A stretch of DNA of 55,902 nucleotides, taken from Actinomycetota bacterium (GTDB lineage Bacteria > Actinomycetota > Actinomycetes > S36-B12 > UBA5976). This document shows, one piece after another, positions 1 through 9,541 of this stretch. The notes under the pieces were generated by a model. That model saw nothing but the letters and a program-made list of their open reading frames with translations. It searched no databases and was not told the origin of the DNA. The translations under genes and the position numbers were made by a program. The stretch is from the NCBI GenBank assembly GCA_947452765.1, contig CANGDR010000011.1, positions 1 to 55,902 on the forward strand, given 5' to 3'. Position 1 is the stretch's first letter, and every line of letters begins with the position of its first letter.

Positions 1-737
1 ACAAGAACAAGCTTGTCCTTCTTTACGTATGATTCGATCTTGTAAGGTCCATCAGACAGTACTGCGTCATCGTATTTTTCACCAGTGTCTGCATCCTTGC
101 GAACAGCGGCGAATGAACTCAACGTGACTGTGTAGTTGAAGTCAGATGCTGCCTTAGCAAGGTTGAATGTGATCTTGCTTCCCTCACAAGTTACTGCCTT
201 GTCAAATGCAGCCTGTCCAGCTGCATCAGTTGCGTAAGGTCCCTTGTAAATGGAGGCGCCATCAGCACCCTTTGGAATATCCAGCATGCTGATTGCATAC
301 GAAGGTCCATCGGTAATGACGTCGGTAGCGAAGGTGCGGGATACGCCGTACTTGAAGTCTTCACAAGTTACAGCTTTTCCGTCTTGCCACTTCATACCAT
401 CTCGCAGTGTGAATGACCAGGTCTTGCCATCATTCGTTGCAGTTCCGGTATCGGTTGCAGCGTCAGCAACTAGCTGACTGGCCGCATTGTTGTCCTTACT
501 CAATGTGTACTGAGTAAGGGTTCGGTTTAGGTAACCACTAGCAAAAGCTAGGTCTTCGCCGGTGTAGTTACGCTGTGGATCAAGGTGGAGAATCTGTTCA
601 TTTTCCGTTAGGAATGTGAGAGTTCCGCCCTTGGTTCCGCCGCCTGACGCCGAGCCACTGCCGCCACCGCATGCGGTAAGCAGAAGAGCTAGCGACGCTG
701 CACCTACGCCGAAGCGGATGCCTGTCGACTTCTTCAT
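1..737 (-). CDS. ABC transporter substrate-binding lipoprotein, family 5 (partial)
   Basis: N-terminal 245 residues of a solute-binding lipoprotein of the oligopeptide/dipeptide class (SBP_bac_5); the gene runs off the left edge. It begins MKKSTG, has a hydrophobic signal segment and a lipobox LLTAC with the lipidated Cys near residue 23, then a Gly/Ser-rich linker. The segments around LDPQRNYTGEDLAF and WSFTLRDGMKWQDGKAVT are typical of the family. The ATG start at 737 has a strong GGAGG just upstream, so it is translated from a leadered mRNA. It lies downstream of a permease gene on the same strand, across a 120-bp gap holding three hairpins. The usual second permease and ATPase genes are not visible and may lie to the left. 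The substrate is unknown; peptides are the family default. Confidence 0.93.
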   Translation of the reverse strand, partial: MKKSTGIRFGVGAASLALLLTACGGGSGSASGGGTKGGTLTFLTENEQILHLDPQRNYTGEDLAFASGYLNRTLTQYTLSKDNNAASQLVADAATDTGTATNDGKTWSFTLRDGMKWQDGKAVTCEDFKYGVSRTFATDVITDGPSYAISMLDIPKGADGASIYKGPYATDAAGQAAFDKAVTCEGSKITFNLAKAASDFNYTVTLSSFAAVRKDADTGEKYDDAVLSDGPYKIESYVKKDKLVL

Positions 738-780
738 ATTTCCTCCAAGGTGAATACAAGTTCCCTTGCACTCATTGGTC

Positions 781-798
781 GTGGTTCGGATGAACCAC
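781..798. repeat. Inverted repeat (hairpin 1 of 3) before the SBP gene
   Basis: GTGGTTC-GGAT-GAACCAC: a perfect 7-bp stem with a 4-nt loop in the gap between the permease stop and the start of the solute-binding protein gene. In the minus-strand mRNA it lies about 45 nt upstream of the start codon. No T run follows on the minus strand, so I do not call it a terminator. Confidence 0.5.
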
Positions 799-806
799 TA
801 TGTACT

Positions 807-834
807 CACCGACTCGATTGAGCCGGTGTTTTTT
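807..834. repeat. Hairpin 2 of 3 with a T6 tract on the plus strand
   Basis: CACCG-A-CTC-GATT-GAG-C-CGGTG forms a 9-bp stem with one mismatch, followed by TTTTTT on the plus strand only. It has intrinsic-terminator shape for plus-strand transcription, but no plus-strand gene ends here. In the sense (minus) mRNA it is the middle of three consecutive hairpins and could stabilise or process the message between permease and binding-protein genes. Confidence 0.45.
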
Positions 835-856
835 CAGTTCTCGAGAAACTGAAAAA
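830..856. repeat. Hairpin 3 of 3, abutting the permease stop codon
   Basis: TTTTTCAGTT and AACTGAAAAA form a 10-bp A/T-rich stem around a 7-nt loop and begin 1 nt after the permease stop codon (858-860). It shares its T run with the neighbouring hairpin, so the two may be mutually exclusive. It could act as a 3' end stabiliser for the permease message. Confidence 0.45.
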
Positions 857-857
857 T

Positions 858-1856
858 CTAATTGCGTCCAGCTTTTGGATCTAACGCATCCCGAAGCGAA
901 TCACCCAATAAATTGAATGAAAGGACTGCCGCTAACAACATTGTCAATGGCACAAAGAAATAAAACGGATCGACTGTGAAGTATCCGACTGACTCTTCTA
1001 ACATCGATCCCCAAGTTGGTGTTGGAGGTTGAACAGATATTCCCAAATAAGCTAATGCGGCTTCAGCGCCAATTAAGCCGGGCATGGCGATTGTTGCGTA
1101 AACCAAAATTGGAGCCCAAAGGTTTGGAAGTAATTCTTTGAAAAGCACGCGTCGGTTACTTGACCCAATTGAGATCGCAGCTTCTACGAATTCGCGCTCT
1201 CGCAAGGAAAGGACTTGGCCGCGAATCAAACGCGCTAAATATGGCCATCCAAAAATACTTAATACCAATATTAGGGTCACGATGCGCGATGCCGTCCCGG
1301 CTGGCACACCTAGCGATTCAAGTCGCTGTTCCAAAACTGGTGACATGGCGATTATTACAAGTAGTAGAGGGAATGCCAATGTTATGTCCATGAACCGACT
1401 CAACAGTTTGTCAGTTCTACCGCGAGAGTTACCGGCAATAATGCCAATCACTGTACCCATCACAACGGTAATGATCGTTGCCGAAGTTGCAATCAATAAC
1501 GAAATTCGTGAACCGTATAGCAACCTAGCCATAATGTCTCGTCCAGTTAACGGTTCAACTCCAAGTGGGTGAGAATGAGACAGCCCACCAAACGCACCAA
1601 TGGGTAATCCCCCGTTGTCACTTATGGTGTCTGAATTGAAATCATATGGATTGACCCCAATCCACTTGCAAATTAGCGGTCCGAAAATAGCGATCAGGGT
1701 AATGAGCAACAGCACAATCATGCTCACTACGGCAACTTTGTCGCGACGAAGTCGAGACCAGGCAATCTGACGAAGTGTGCGCCCCACAACCATGGAGTTG
1801 TCTTCGTCAATGCTGTTACTCAAGTGCGAGTTACTGAGATTATCAACAACAGTCAT
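858..1856 (-). CDS. ABC transporter permease, OppC/DppC family
   Basis: 332-residue inner-membrane permease of the oligopeptide/dipeptide/nickel uptake family. The N-terminal segment RLRRDKVAVVSM and first membrane helix (about residues 40-62) match the OppC_N domain. The C-terminal BPD_transp_1 domain carries the cytoplasmic EAA loop (EAAISIGSSNRRVLFKELLP), which couples to the ATPase. The ATG start at 1856 has AAAGGGA upstream. The gene sits between two solute-binding protein genes on the same strand. The partner OppB-type permease and the OppD/F ATPases are not in the window. Family assignment is firm; substrate and partners are inferred. Confidence 0.93.
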   Translation of the reverse strand: MTVVDNLSNSHLSNSIDEDNSMVVGRTLRQIAWSRLRRDKVAVVSMIVLLLITLIAIFGPLICKWIGVNPYDFNSDTISDNGGLPIGAFGGLSHSHPLGVEPLTGRDIMARLLYGSRISLLIATSATIITVVMGTVIGIIAGNSRGRTDKLLSRFMDITLAFPLLLVIIAMSPVLEQRLESLGVPAGTASRIVTLILVLSIFGWPYLARLIRGQVLSLREREFVEAAISIGSSNRRVLFKELLPNLWAPILVYATIAMPGLIGAEAALAYLGISVQPPTPTWGSMLEESVGYFTVDPFYFFVPLTMLLAAVLSFNLLGDSLRDALDPKAGRN

Positions 1857-1963
1857 ACTTGAGTTTCCCTTTCGTTAAGCGTTCGTTCAGTTTAGGACTG
1901 GTCGCTCGCTCCCGCCCAATTGAATTTGAAAAACAAATACGAAAACCATGAAATACAGGGTTA

Positions 1964-3742
1964 TTAAGGCATTTTGTCCCGTTTTCCTATGTTAACCAGG
2001 TCATATTGACCTCCAAGTGCTAGCTGAGCATAAATATTGGTTAATTGCACCGGCCGGTAAAGGACTATTTGGTCTACTGCGTAGGGCAAATATACCGACT
2101 CCGTCATCACTAACCCTTCTATTTCGCGGTTGAGCTTGGCCTGTAGGCCAGGCTCTTTACTCAATTCCAATTGATCAAGCAAGCTATTGATCTGTTGGTT
2201 GTCGAGTTGTGCAAAATTCTGATTCGCCGTGGGTTTGATTCTTCTTCCATCAGCAATGGGTGACCAGTATGAGAGTGCGGATGAATAGTCCGGTCCCCAG
2301 CCTGCTGCGGCCAGCCCGATGCTATTTGATGAGATGTTATCGGGTGACCCGATTCCGTTAGTGAAATAGTCCGAAGAATTATCATATTTAGCAGGATCAA
2401 CGACGATTCCCACACGCGCCAAACTTTTTTGTACAGAATCGAAAATTTGTTGACCGATACCAAGCGAAAGATAAGCCATCTTGGTTTGGAAGCCGTCTGG
2501 ATAGCCACAGTTAGCGAGGCTTGCCTTGGCTTTTTTTAGATTTCCAGTTTCATCCGCACCGCTTGAGTACGGATTATATTTTTCGTCATATCCCAAAACT
2601 GTTGGCGAACTCATAGAATGTGCGATCGATGCAGTGGCTGAGCCACCTCGGATCCGTTGCAAGTCGGCCTTGTCGAGAGCGTAAAAGATGGCATCACGAC
2701 AGGGGGCTCGATCTAGCGGTGCGGACATCGGTGAGACCAATAAGAAATTAACAAAACTCATTTTAGGATTATCGATTAATTCTCGTTGTTTTTTATCTGC
2801 AAGAGCTGCGTCCCGAGCTTTAGGAGCTAGTCCGCCATTTAGTTTTACATCGATCTCGCCAGCCAGTAGTGCGCTGTCCGTACTGTCACTATCTGGAAAA
2901 ACTTTCCAGGACATGGAATCAACGCGAGGAATTCGGACACTGTCAGAAGTCTGGGTCCAAAATTTATTTTTCGTAAATGAGTAATTACTTCCAGGAGTAT
3001 CCACTGTTATTACGAATGGACCATTTGAAGCTGGATTACTTGCGTATGTCGCACCACTTGCGCGCAGACTGTCATCTCTGGAAATCTCGATTGGTGCAAA
3101 CTGTGGCGTAGCAAGCAAGTTTGGAAAGTCTGAAAACGGACGAGTTAAGTGAAAAACAATAGTTGCGGGATCTGGTGTGGAAATAGATGAAAGCGATGAT
3201 GCATTAATAATGTATGGACCTAAGTAATCTGGTTTTCCACTTTCACAGCTCGTGAATAGGCAAAGTGTTTCAATTGGTACTGGGCTTTGTAATGAATCAT
3301 CAAATAGCCGTTCGATGGCGCGTCTCATATCCGAAGAAGTGACCGGACTGCCGTCGCTCCACCTGACATCTGAACGTAACTTAAAGGTCCAAACCTGATT
3401 ATTATTCGCAGACTCTGGAGCACCTGAAGCGAGATCAGGAATTATCGTTAGTCCGTCACTTCCAGGCCGGCCTGCGAAAGCAAGCAAGGTCCTAGAGTAA
3501 GTTCGCTGCACGACTTCGCACCATGACTCGAAAGTAAGTGCAGGATCGAGGGAATCGCAAGGCGCAGAAGACCCTAGGCGGAGTAACCCACCTGGAGTAT
3601 CGCCACTTCCGACTTCACGCTTAAGTCCTGCATTGAAACCACCGGGCGAATTGATTACTACGCTCGAACCGCCAAATAAAGCTACGGAAGATATTGTCAC
3701 GACTGACAACAGCACTATCCAGCGCGCGGCGTTCGACTTCAT
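1964..3742 (-). CDS. Family 5 substrate-binding protein next to typA (LpqW-like position)
   Basis: 592 residues, SBP_bac_5 family. An N-terminal hydrophobic segment (about residues 8-25) is present but no lipobox Cys, so it is either secreted or held by an uncleaved anchor. The body shows the family's WTFKLRSDVRWSDGSPVT segment near residue 120. The gene directly follows typA, as lpqW follows typA in M. tuberculosis as I recall; orthology to lpqW is inferred from position only. The stop-to-start gap to typA is 9 nt and the typA stop TAG lies inside a TAGAGT element ending 6 nt before this ATG. There is no Shine-Dalgarno sequence, so the gene is probably read from a leaderless mRNA as well as by readthrough. 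Confidence 0.9.
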   Translation of the reverse strand: MKSNAARWIVLLSVVTISSVALFGGSSVVINSPGGFNAGLKREVGSGDTPGGLLRLGSSAPCDSLDPALTFESWCEVVQRTYSRTLLAFAGRPGSDGLTIIPDLASGAPESANNNQVWTFKLRSDVRWSDGSPVTSSDMRRAIERLFDDSLQSPVPIETLCLFTSCESGKPDYLGPYIINASSLSSISTPDPATIVFHLTRPFSDFPNLLATPQFAPIEISRDDSLRASGATYASNPASNGPFVITVDTPGSNYSFTKNKFWTQTSDSVRIPRVDSMSWKVFPDSDSTDSALLAGEIDVKLNGGLAPKARDAALADKKQRELIDNPKMSFVNFLLVSPMSAPLDRAPCRDAIFYALDKADLQRIRGGSATASIAHSMSSPTVLGYDEKYNPYSSGADETGNLKKAKASLANCGYPDGFQTKMAYLSLGIGQQIFDSVQKSLARVGIVVDPAKYDNSSDYFTNGIGSPDNISSNSIGLAAAGWGPDYSSALSYWSPIADGRRIKPTANQNFAQLDNQQINSLLDQLELSKEPGLQAKLNREIEGLVMTESVYLPYAVDQIVLYRPVQLTNIYAQLALGGQYDLVNIGKRDKMP

Positions 3743-3748
3743 GAGAAA

Positions 3749-3754
3749 ACTCTA
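3749..3754 (-). promoter_or_regulatory. Leaderless -10 (TAGAGT) overlapping the typA stop codon
   Basis: TAGAGT, then 6 nt, then ATG at 3742. The first three bases are the typA stop TAG. No Shine-Dalgarno sequence is present. This is the TAnnnT signature of leaderless actinobacterial genes; inferred, not measured. Confidence 0.5.
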
Positions 3755-5623
3755 GTTCGAGCGAGACTTTGATCGAACCCGATCACGGTCAACTTTGGCG
3801 AGTTGCACCTTTCGAATACGCACTGCGGTAGGTGTGACTTCTACACATTCGTCCTCGCGGCAAAATTCGAGGGCTTGTTCTAGGCTCAAGTTTTTTGCCG
3901 GGACTAGCCGCTCAAGTTCGTCACCAGTTGCTTGGCGAACGTTAGTTAACTTCTTTTCGCGCACAATATTGACGTCCATGTCTTCAGAACGGGCATTTTC
4001 ACCAATGATCATGCCTTCGTAAACTTCGGTTGTTGGTGACACGAAAAGCGTCCCACGTTCTTGCATGCCAAAGCAGGCGTATGAAGTTACGGCGCCACGT
4101 CTATCGGAAACTAGCGAACCGGATGGACGAGTTCGCAATGCGCCAAACCATGGTTCGTACTTCTCGAAGATGTGGTGCATCAATCCGGTGCCACGGGTTT
4201 CAGTTAAGAATTCGGTTCGGAAACCGATCAAGCCACGTGCCGGGACGATGTACTCCATCCGGACCCAACCAGTGCCGTGGTTGACCATTTGTTCCAATCG
4301 ACCTTTGCGCAGCCCGAGCAACTGGGTTACTACACCTACATAATCTTCAGGTACGTCGATAGTCAGGCGTTCCATTGGCTCGTGAATCTTTCCATCAATT
4401 TCTTTGGTAACAACCTGAGGTTTACCAACAGTCATTTCATACTTTTCGCGACGCATGAGTTCAACTAACACGGCAAGTTGTAGTTCGCCACGACCTTGTA
4501 CTTCCCAAGTGTCCGGTCGTTCAGTCTCAAGGACGCGGATTGAAACGTTACCGACTATTTCAGCCTCTAATCGAGTCTTTAACAGTCGAGCCGTTACCTT
4601 GCTGCCAGTTTCTCCAGCGAGTGGTGAGCTGTTGATTCCGATCGTCATAGAGATAGAAGGTTCGTCAATAACAAACAGTGGGAGTGCAATTGGATTTTCC
4701 GGATCTGCCAAAGTTTCACCGATCGTAATATTTTCGAAACCGGCAATAGCGATGATGTCACCTGGACCTGCGGTATCCACGGGTACCCGATCAAGTGCTT
4801 GAGTTATAAGTAACTCGACAACTTTGGTGCGTTCAACTGTGCCATCAGATTTCATCCAGGCAACTTGTTGTCCCTTATTGATGTTTCCGTTTATCACGCG
4901 ACATAATGCCAAGCGTCCAAGATAAGGGGAAGCGTCCAAGTTAGTGACGTGTGCTTGCAATGGCGCCTCAGGATCGTAAGTAGGTGCCGGTACGTGATTT
5001 ATTAACGCAGCGAAAAGTGGTTCCAAGTCTTCTTCATCAGGCATGCCGCCATCGACCGGACGAGTAAGCGATGCCCGCCCAGCTTTAGCTGATGCATAAA
5101 CGATTGGAAATTGAATTTGTTCTTCATCAGCATCTAGGTCAAAGAAGAGTTCGTAAGTTTCATCTACCACTTCAGCGATACGGGCATCTGGACGATCAAC
5201 TTTATTTATGAGCAAAATTACTGGAAGTCGTTTTTGAAGCGCTTTACGCAATACGAAACGGGTCTGGGGCAGTGGGCCCTCACTTGCATCCACCAAAAGT
5301 ACGACGCCGTCGACCATTTCTAAGCCGCGTTCAACTTCACCACCGAAATCAGCGTGACCGGGTGTATCGATGATATTTAGTGTTACGCCACCTTCTGGAG
5401 CAGCTGGCCCAACATAACGAACTGCTGTGTTCTTGGCAAGGATGGTAATTCCCTTTTCCCGCTCTAAATCCATCGAGTCCATGACGCGGTCATTTACATC
5501 CTGATTTGCGCGAAAAGCACCAGATTGCCAGAGCATGGCATCAACAAGAGTGGTTTTACCGTGGTCAACGTGGGCAATAATTGCAACATTTCGAAGGTCG
5601 TTGCGAACAGCAGTTTGGGTCAC
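3752..5623 (-). CDS. typA: Translational GTPase TypA/BipA
   Basis: 623-residue ribosome-associated GTPase of the EF-G/LepA superfamily, involved in 50S assembly and stress adaptation. G-domain motifs are visible: [12 protein letters not shown] (G1, about residues 17-28), DTPGHADF (G3) and NKVD (G4). Domain II, the EF-G V-like domain and the TypA-specific C-terminal domain follow ([20 protein letters not shown] region, [11 protein letters not shown]). Length is normal for the family. The start is GTG at 5623, preceded by AAGGACA. It lies downstream of ychF across 147 bp, where I find no clear terminator, and is followed by a substrate-binding protein gene after 9 nt. Confidence 0.98.
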   Translation of the reverse strand: MTQTAVRNDLRNVAIIAHVDHGKTTLVDAMLWQSGAFRANQDVNDRVMDSMDLEREKGITILAKNTAVRYVGPAAPEGGVTLNIIDTPGHADFGGEVERGLEMVDGVVLLVDASEGPLPQTRFVLRKALQKRLPVILLINKVDRPDARIAEVVDETYELFFDLDADEEQIQFPIVYASAKAGRASLTRPVDGGMPDEEDLEPLFAALINHVPAPTYDPEAPLQAHVTNLDASPYLGRLALCRVINGNINKGQQVAWMKSDGTVERTKVVELLITQALDRVPVDTAGPGDIIAIAGFENITIGETLADPENPIALPLFVIDEPSISMTIGINSSPLAGETGSKVTARLLKTRLEAEIVGNVSIRVLETERPDTWEVQGRGELQLAVLVELMRREKYEMTVGKPQVVTKEIDGKIHEPMERLTIDVPEDYVGVVTQLLGLRKGRLEQMVNHGTGWVRMEYIVPARGLIGFRTEFLTETRGTGLMHHIFEKYEPWFGALRTRPSGSLVSDRRGAVTSYACFGMQERGTLFVSPTTEVYEGMIIGENARSEDMDVNIVREKKLTNVRQATGDELERLVPAKNLSLEQALEFCREDECVEVTPTAVRIRKVQLAKVDRDRVRSKSRSN

Positions 5624-5770
5624 TGTCCTTATTCTAGTTCAGATTTTTAGACCACCCGACCAGCATTTTCGAAAAGACATTACTTTAATTCGAGTATTAA
5701 TTCCCTTGCGATCACCAACTTTGTAAAGGTAATACGAGCTTTCGACCCCCGTAGGAGCACTGCTATTTAG

Positions 5771-6844
5771 CTAAACGTTGAACCTGAATTCAACTACATC
5801 GCCATCAGCCATTACGTACTCTTTGCCTTCCATTCGCACTTTGCCTTTTGCCTTAGCTTCTGCAACAGATCCAGCTGTAACTAAATCTTGAAAAGCAACA
5901 ATTTCGGCCTTGATAAATCCTTTTTGAAAATCCGTATGGATTACTCCGGCTGCTTCCGGTGCGGTTGCGCCAACTGGGATCGTCCACGCGCGGGATTCTT
6001 TCGGTCCCGCTGTTAAATATGTTTGTAGTCCCAAGGTTTTAAAACCTACTCGAGAAAGAATTGCTATTCCACTTTCATTTTGTCCGACGGACTGAAGTAA
6101 CTCAAGAGCTTCATCATCTGGAAGTTCGCCAAGTTCTGCTTCTAGTTTGGCATTCATAAATACTGCTTCGACAGGTGCGACTAACGCACTAAGTTCAGAT
6201 TTTAGTGAGTCGTCAGTTAACTCTTCTTCATCGAGGTTAAACACATAAAGGAACGGCTTAGCAGTTAGCAAGAAAAGTTCGCGAATTGGTTCGTAGTCAA
6301 GACCTGAAGCAAAGATAGTTTGGCCAGAGTTCAAAATCTCAACCGCCTTCTCGGCTGTTTCCAAAACTAATGCGCGAGATTTATCTATCCGTGCTTCTTT
6401 TACCAGTCGCGTCATAGCTTTTTCTAAAGTCTGCATATCAGCAAGGATTAATTCTGTATTTATCGTTTCAATATCATCTTTGGGTGAAATTTCACCGTCG
6501 ACGTGAACTACATCTGGATCTTTGAAGGCTCGAATGACCTGACAAATTGCCTCAGACTCACGAATGTTGGCTAGGAATTTGTTACCCAGACCTTCACCCT
6601 CACTGGCGCCGCGAACAATTCCGGCTATGTCTACGAATGTCACAGTTGCCGGCAAAATGCGTTCCGAGGCAAAAATTCCTGCGAGGATCGGCAGCCGAGC
6701 GTCCGGTACTTCCACAACCCCAGTATTTGGTTCAATTGTCGCGAATGGGTAGTTCGCAGCTAAAACATTATTTTTAGTTAAAGCATTAAATAACGTCGAC
6801 TTTCCGACGTTTGGTAAACCGACGATTCCAATTGTTAGGGCCAC
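5771..6844 (-). CDS. ychF: Redox-regulated ATPase/GTPase YchF (Obg family)
   Basis: 357 residues from the GTG at 6844; the open frame extends to a TTG at 6853, but family members start at [15 protein letters not shown]. The P-loop is GLPNVGKST. The nucleotide-specificity loop reads NLDE (NxxE) instead of NKxD, the change that makes YchF an ATP-preferring enzyme. A C-terminal TGS-like domain (about residues 275-357) is present. It is divergent from the DUF6542 gene, as in M. tuberculosis Rv1111c-Rv1112. There is no strong Shine-Dalgarno sequence. A 7-bp hairpin lies upstream. Confidence 0.97.
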   Translation of the reverse strand: MALTIGIVGLPNVGKSTLFNALTKNNVLAANYPFATIEPNTGVVEVPDARLPILAGIFASERILPATVTFVDIAGIVRGASEGEGLGNKFLANIRESEAICQVIRAFKDPDVVHVDGEISPKDDIETINTELILADMQTLEKAMTRLVKEARIDKSRALVLETAEKAVEILNSGQTIFASGLDYEPIRELFLLTAKPFLYVFNLDEEELTDDSLKSELSALVAPVEAVFMNAKLEAELGELPDDEALELLQSVGQNESGIAILSRVGFKTLGLQTYLTAGPKESRAWTIPVGATAPEAAGVIHTDFQKGFIKAEIVAFQDLVTAGSVAEAKAKGKVRMEGKEYVMADGDVVEFRFNV

Positions 6845-6871
6845 GGCACACAAGCGTAGCCGTTAACTAGG

Positions 6872-6890
6872 CCTTGGCGTAATGCCAAGG
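6872..6890. repeat. Inverted repeat between ychF and the DUF6542 gene
   Basis: CCTTGGC-GTAAT-GCCAAGG: a perfect 7-bp stem with a 5-nt loop in the 75-bp divergent intergenic region. It lies about 28 bp upstream of the ychF start and 30 bp upstream of the plus-strand start. It could be an operator or a 5' hairpin; no family is recognised. Confidence 0.45.
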
Positions 6891-6907
6891 GTTATTGGGA
6901 ACCTTGA

Positions 6908-6913
6908 TACCTT
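6908..6913 (+). promoter_or_regulatory. Leaderless -10 (TACCTT)
   Basis: TACCTT, 6 nt, then ATG at 6920, with no Shine-Dalgarno sequence between. Fits a transcript starting at the initiation codon. Confidence 0.5.
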
Positions 6914-6919
6914 TAATCC

Positions 6920-7330
6920 ATGACATCTGAGGTATCGGCTGCCGAGCAGGCGCCAAAAGTTCACAAGGGCTGGACTTATCCAGGAGTGATAATTATTTCT
7001 TCGATTGCGATGATTCTGTTGATGGCAATCGATGTAAAAACAAGTGGCGACATTGGATTAATTTCAAATATTGGAATTTCAATCATTGGAATGATTGCTG
7101 CTCTTAAGGTTCGAACTCCAGATTACCTGGCTGCAATTTGGGTTGTTCCCATTGCTTGGATCATTGCATTGTTAACTTCAGGACAGTTGGCGCCAAAGCT
7201 TGGTGGTTCCGTTGCGCGCGAACAGATTCTGAGTCTTGCCTATGGATTAGCGATGCATGCAGGATGGGTACTTGGTGCAACCGCAATAGCCGCAGGTATC
7301 GCAATTTTTAGGCGCGGCCGGCAGCCTTAA
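6920..7330 (+). CDS. DUF6542-type small membrane protein
   Basis: 136 residues with about four membrane helices (roughly residues 21-40, 45-64, 70-88 and 108-130) and a short charged C-terminus (RRGRQP). Hydropathy, size and place between ychF and ispH match the actinobacterial DUF6542 family (Rv1111c position in M. tuberculosis, from memory). The function is unknown. The gene is probably leaderless. Its last 23 nt overlap the 3' end of convergent ispH. Confidence 0.7.
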   Translation: MTSEVSAAEQAPKVHKGWTYPGVIIISSIAMILLMAIDVKTSGDIGLISNIGISIIGMIAALKVRTPDYLAAIWVVPIAWIIALLTSGQLAPKLGGSVAREQILSLAYGLAMHAGWVLGATAIAAGIAIFRRGRQP

Positions 7331-8273
7331 GATCTCTGCGCAATTCGGGTGGCAGCGCGAACATTAAATGCTCTTCAATGGTTTCTACTTCTTCAACGTC
7401 ACCAAATCCGCGTTCCGCTAGCCATACCAAAACACTGTCTACCAAGATCTCTGGTACTGAAGCACCACTTGTTAGGCCAACAATTTCTACACCGTCAAGC
7501 CACTCCTCTTTCAGTTCGGCTGCGAAGTCGATTCGATGGGCAGATTTCGAGCCATACTCCAAGGCAACATCAACTAAGCGAACAGTATTAGAAGAGTTCG
7601 CAGAACCTACGACCAGCATGAGGTCACACTTACTTGCAATCTCACGGATTGCGCCTTGCCGATTTTGCGTTGCATAACAAATGTCATCGCTCGGTGGATC
7701 TAACAAGTTTGGAAATTTTTCACGAAGTAGTCCAACTGTTTCAAGAGTTTCATCAACGGACAAGGTGGTTTGTGACAACCAAGCAACCGGACGATTCGGA
7801 TCGATTTCAATATCAACCACATGAGCCGGGCCATCCACTAAAGTCACGTGGTTAGGCGCTTCGCCCATAGTTCCTTCAACTTCTTCGTGCCCTTCATGAC
7901 CAATTAGCAAAATCTGATAATCATCTGCAGCAAATCGGCGGGCTTCAGCATGAACTTTAGTAACCAGCGGACAGGTGGCATCGATCGTCTTGAGATTTAG
8001 AGCGGCGGCTTCGGCATGAACTGCTGGAGAAACCCCATGTGCACTAAAAACTACAGTTGCGCCTGCTGGGATTTCATCAGTTTCATCGACAAAAATTGCT
8101 CCTCGCGCCTCAAGTTCAGTCACAACAAACTTATTGTGCACGATTTGTTTGCGCACATATACAGGTGCGCCATAAAGCTCTAACGCTTTTTCCACAGAAA
8201 CTACAGCTCGATCTACGCCAGCACAATACCCACGTGGTTTAGCCAGTAATACCTTGCGCTGCAAATTACTCAC
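7308..8273 (-). CDS. ispH: 4-hydroxy-3-methylbut-2-enyl diphosphate reductase IspH (LytB)
   Basis: 321 residues. Last enzyme of the MEP isoprenoid pathway: reduces HMBPP to IPP and DMAPP with a [4Fe-4S] cluster. The three cluster Cys are visible in [11 protein letters not shown] (residue 17), [17 protein letters not shown] and [13 protein letters not shown]. The substrate-binding SxN motif (SANSSNTVR) is also present. The start is GTG at 8273; the nearby ATG is out of frame and meets TGA at once. TACGAT ends 6 nt before the GTG, so the mRNA is probably leaderless. Divergent from xseA; convergent with the DUF6542 gene. Confidence 0.98.
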   Translation of the reverse strand: MSNLQRKVLLAKPRGYCAGVDRAVVSVEKALELYGAPVYVRKQIVHNKFVVTELEARGAIFVDETDEIPAGATVVFSAHGVSPAVHAEAAALNLKTIDATCPLVTKVHAEARRFAADDYQILLIGHEGHEEVEGTMGEAPNHVTLVDGPAHVVDIEIDPNRPVAWLSQTTLSVDETLETVGLLREKFPNLLDPPSDDICYATQNRQGAIREIASKCDLMLVVGSANSSNTVRLVDVALEYGSKSAHRIDFAAELKEEWLDGVEIVGLTSGASVPEILVDSVLVWLAERGFGDVEEVETIEEHLMFALPPELRRDLKAAGRA

Positions 8274-8279
8274 ATACCT

Positions 8280-8285
8280 ATCGTA
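8280..8285 (-). promoter_or_regulatory. Leaderless -10 (TACGAT) for ispH
   Basis: TACGAT, 6 nt, then GTG at 8273. Supports the GTG as start and transcription beginning at it. Confidence 0.5.
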
Positions 8286-8317
8286 AGCGGACGGTCCGAG
8301 TTCGGCACAATAGAACT

Positions 8318-9541
8318 ATGGAGTCACCCAACACCGTTAAACCAGGGCAGGAACCTGAGGCTCCACTCGCCGTTTATTCGGTCAGCACGCTAATTAGCGA
8401 ATACATAGCTCGGCTTGGAACTATCTGGGTTGAAGGACAACTAGCTGAGGTAAATCCAAGGCGTGGGCTGACTTATTTAACCCTTAGAGACACTGACCGC
8501 GACGTTTCACTATCTCTATATGCGCCATCGGGGGTGGTCGAGTCCTTGTCGCCTCAAATTGAGCAAGGGGCTCGAGTTTTAGTACAAGTGAAGGCTGACT
8601 GGTGGACTAAACGCGGGTCGCTGCAATTTAAAGTGCTTCAAATCCGAGCGATCGGTCTTGGCGAATTGATGGCTCGGCTTGAAGCACTACGAATTATGTT
8701 GGCTGCCGAAGGATTATTCGACGAAAGTCGCAAACGCGAACTGCCTTTCTTGCCACGAAGAATTGGTTTAATTTGCGGACAAGGCAGCGATGCAATGCAC
8801 GACGTGATTGAAAATGCTCGACGTCGGTGGCCCGATGCCCAGTTTGAAGTGCGCGAGGTGGCAGTCCAAGGTATTCACGCAGTCAAACAAGTAAGTTCCG
8901 CTTTAACTGAGCTAGATGCTTTAGATGATGTTGATGTGATTGTTATTGCACGCGGTGGTGGCGCTTTCGAGGACTTATTGCCTTTTAGTGATGAGTCCTT
9001 AATTAGGTTAGTAGCCAAAATAGAAACTCCAGTTGTTGCTGCAATTGGGCACGAAGAAGATAGACCGTTGATTGATTACGTCGCAGATTTTCGGGCATCG
9101 ACACCAACTGATGCAGCGCGACGTATCGTCCCTGATGTTTTGCAAGAACTGAGTGATATAAGTAGCGCACGGAATCGTGCAACTTTAATTTTGCGTAACC
9201 AGATAGAACGTTTCACGCAACAACTGACAGTGGTGCGCAGCCGCCCGGCTCTTGCTAATCCAGCGCTTCTTATAGATCAGCGCTTAAAAGATAATTCACA
9301 GTTACGAAACCTGATACATAGTGAGGTCGTGGCAACTATTAAATTAGAAAATTCGCATTTACGTGGCACACGAGCCACCCTTCGGGCACTTTCGCCACAA
9401 GGTACTTTGGAGCGAGGGTTTTCCATTGTTAGAACAGAGTCAGGCGAAATTATCCGTAACATCGCTGAAACCAAAGCCGGAGATAAAATTCGAATTCGCG
9501 TTTCGGACGGTGAAACCAAAGCAACGATAACGGAAGATTAA
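8318..9541 (+). CDS. xseA: Exodeoxyribonuclease VII large subunit
   Basis: 407 residues. Catalytic subunit of exonuclease VII, which trims single-stranded DNA. An N-terminal OB-fold domain (about residues 20-115, including WVEGQLAEVNPRRG) is followed by the catalytic domain with GLICGQGSDAMHDV, ARGGGAFEDLLPF and IGHEEDRPLIDYVAD, then a coiled-coil and C-terminal segment. A weaker -10-like CACAAT ends 6 nt before the ATG. The gene is convergent with xseB and their stop codons share the 4 nt TTAA. xseA and xseB are normally co-directional, so this arrangement is unusual. Confidence 0.97.
   Translation: MESPNTVKPGQEPEAPLAVYSVSTLISEYIARLGTIWVEGQLAEVNPRRGLTYLTLRDTDRDVSLSLYAPSGVVESLSPQIEQGARVLVQVKADWWTKRGSLQFKVLQIRAIGLGELMARLEALRIMLAAEGLFDESRKRELPFLPRRIGLICGQGSDAMHDVIENARRRWPDAQFEVREVAVQGIHAVKQVSSALTELDALDDVDVIVIARGGGAFEDLLPFSDESLIRLVAKIETPVVAAIGHEEDRPLIDYVADFRASTPTDAARRIVPDVLQELSDISSARNRATLILRNQIERFTQQLTVVRSRPALANPALLIDQRLKDNSQLRNLIHSEVVATIKLENSHLRGTRATLRALSPQGTLERGFSIVRTESGEIIRNIAETKAGDKIRIRVSDGETKATITED

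Noticed and set aside
807-834. Intrinsic terminator on the plus strand
   Set aside because: Stem plus T6 has the shape, but no plus-strand gene ends upstream; at most it stops antisense transcription.
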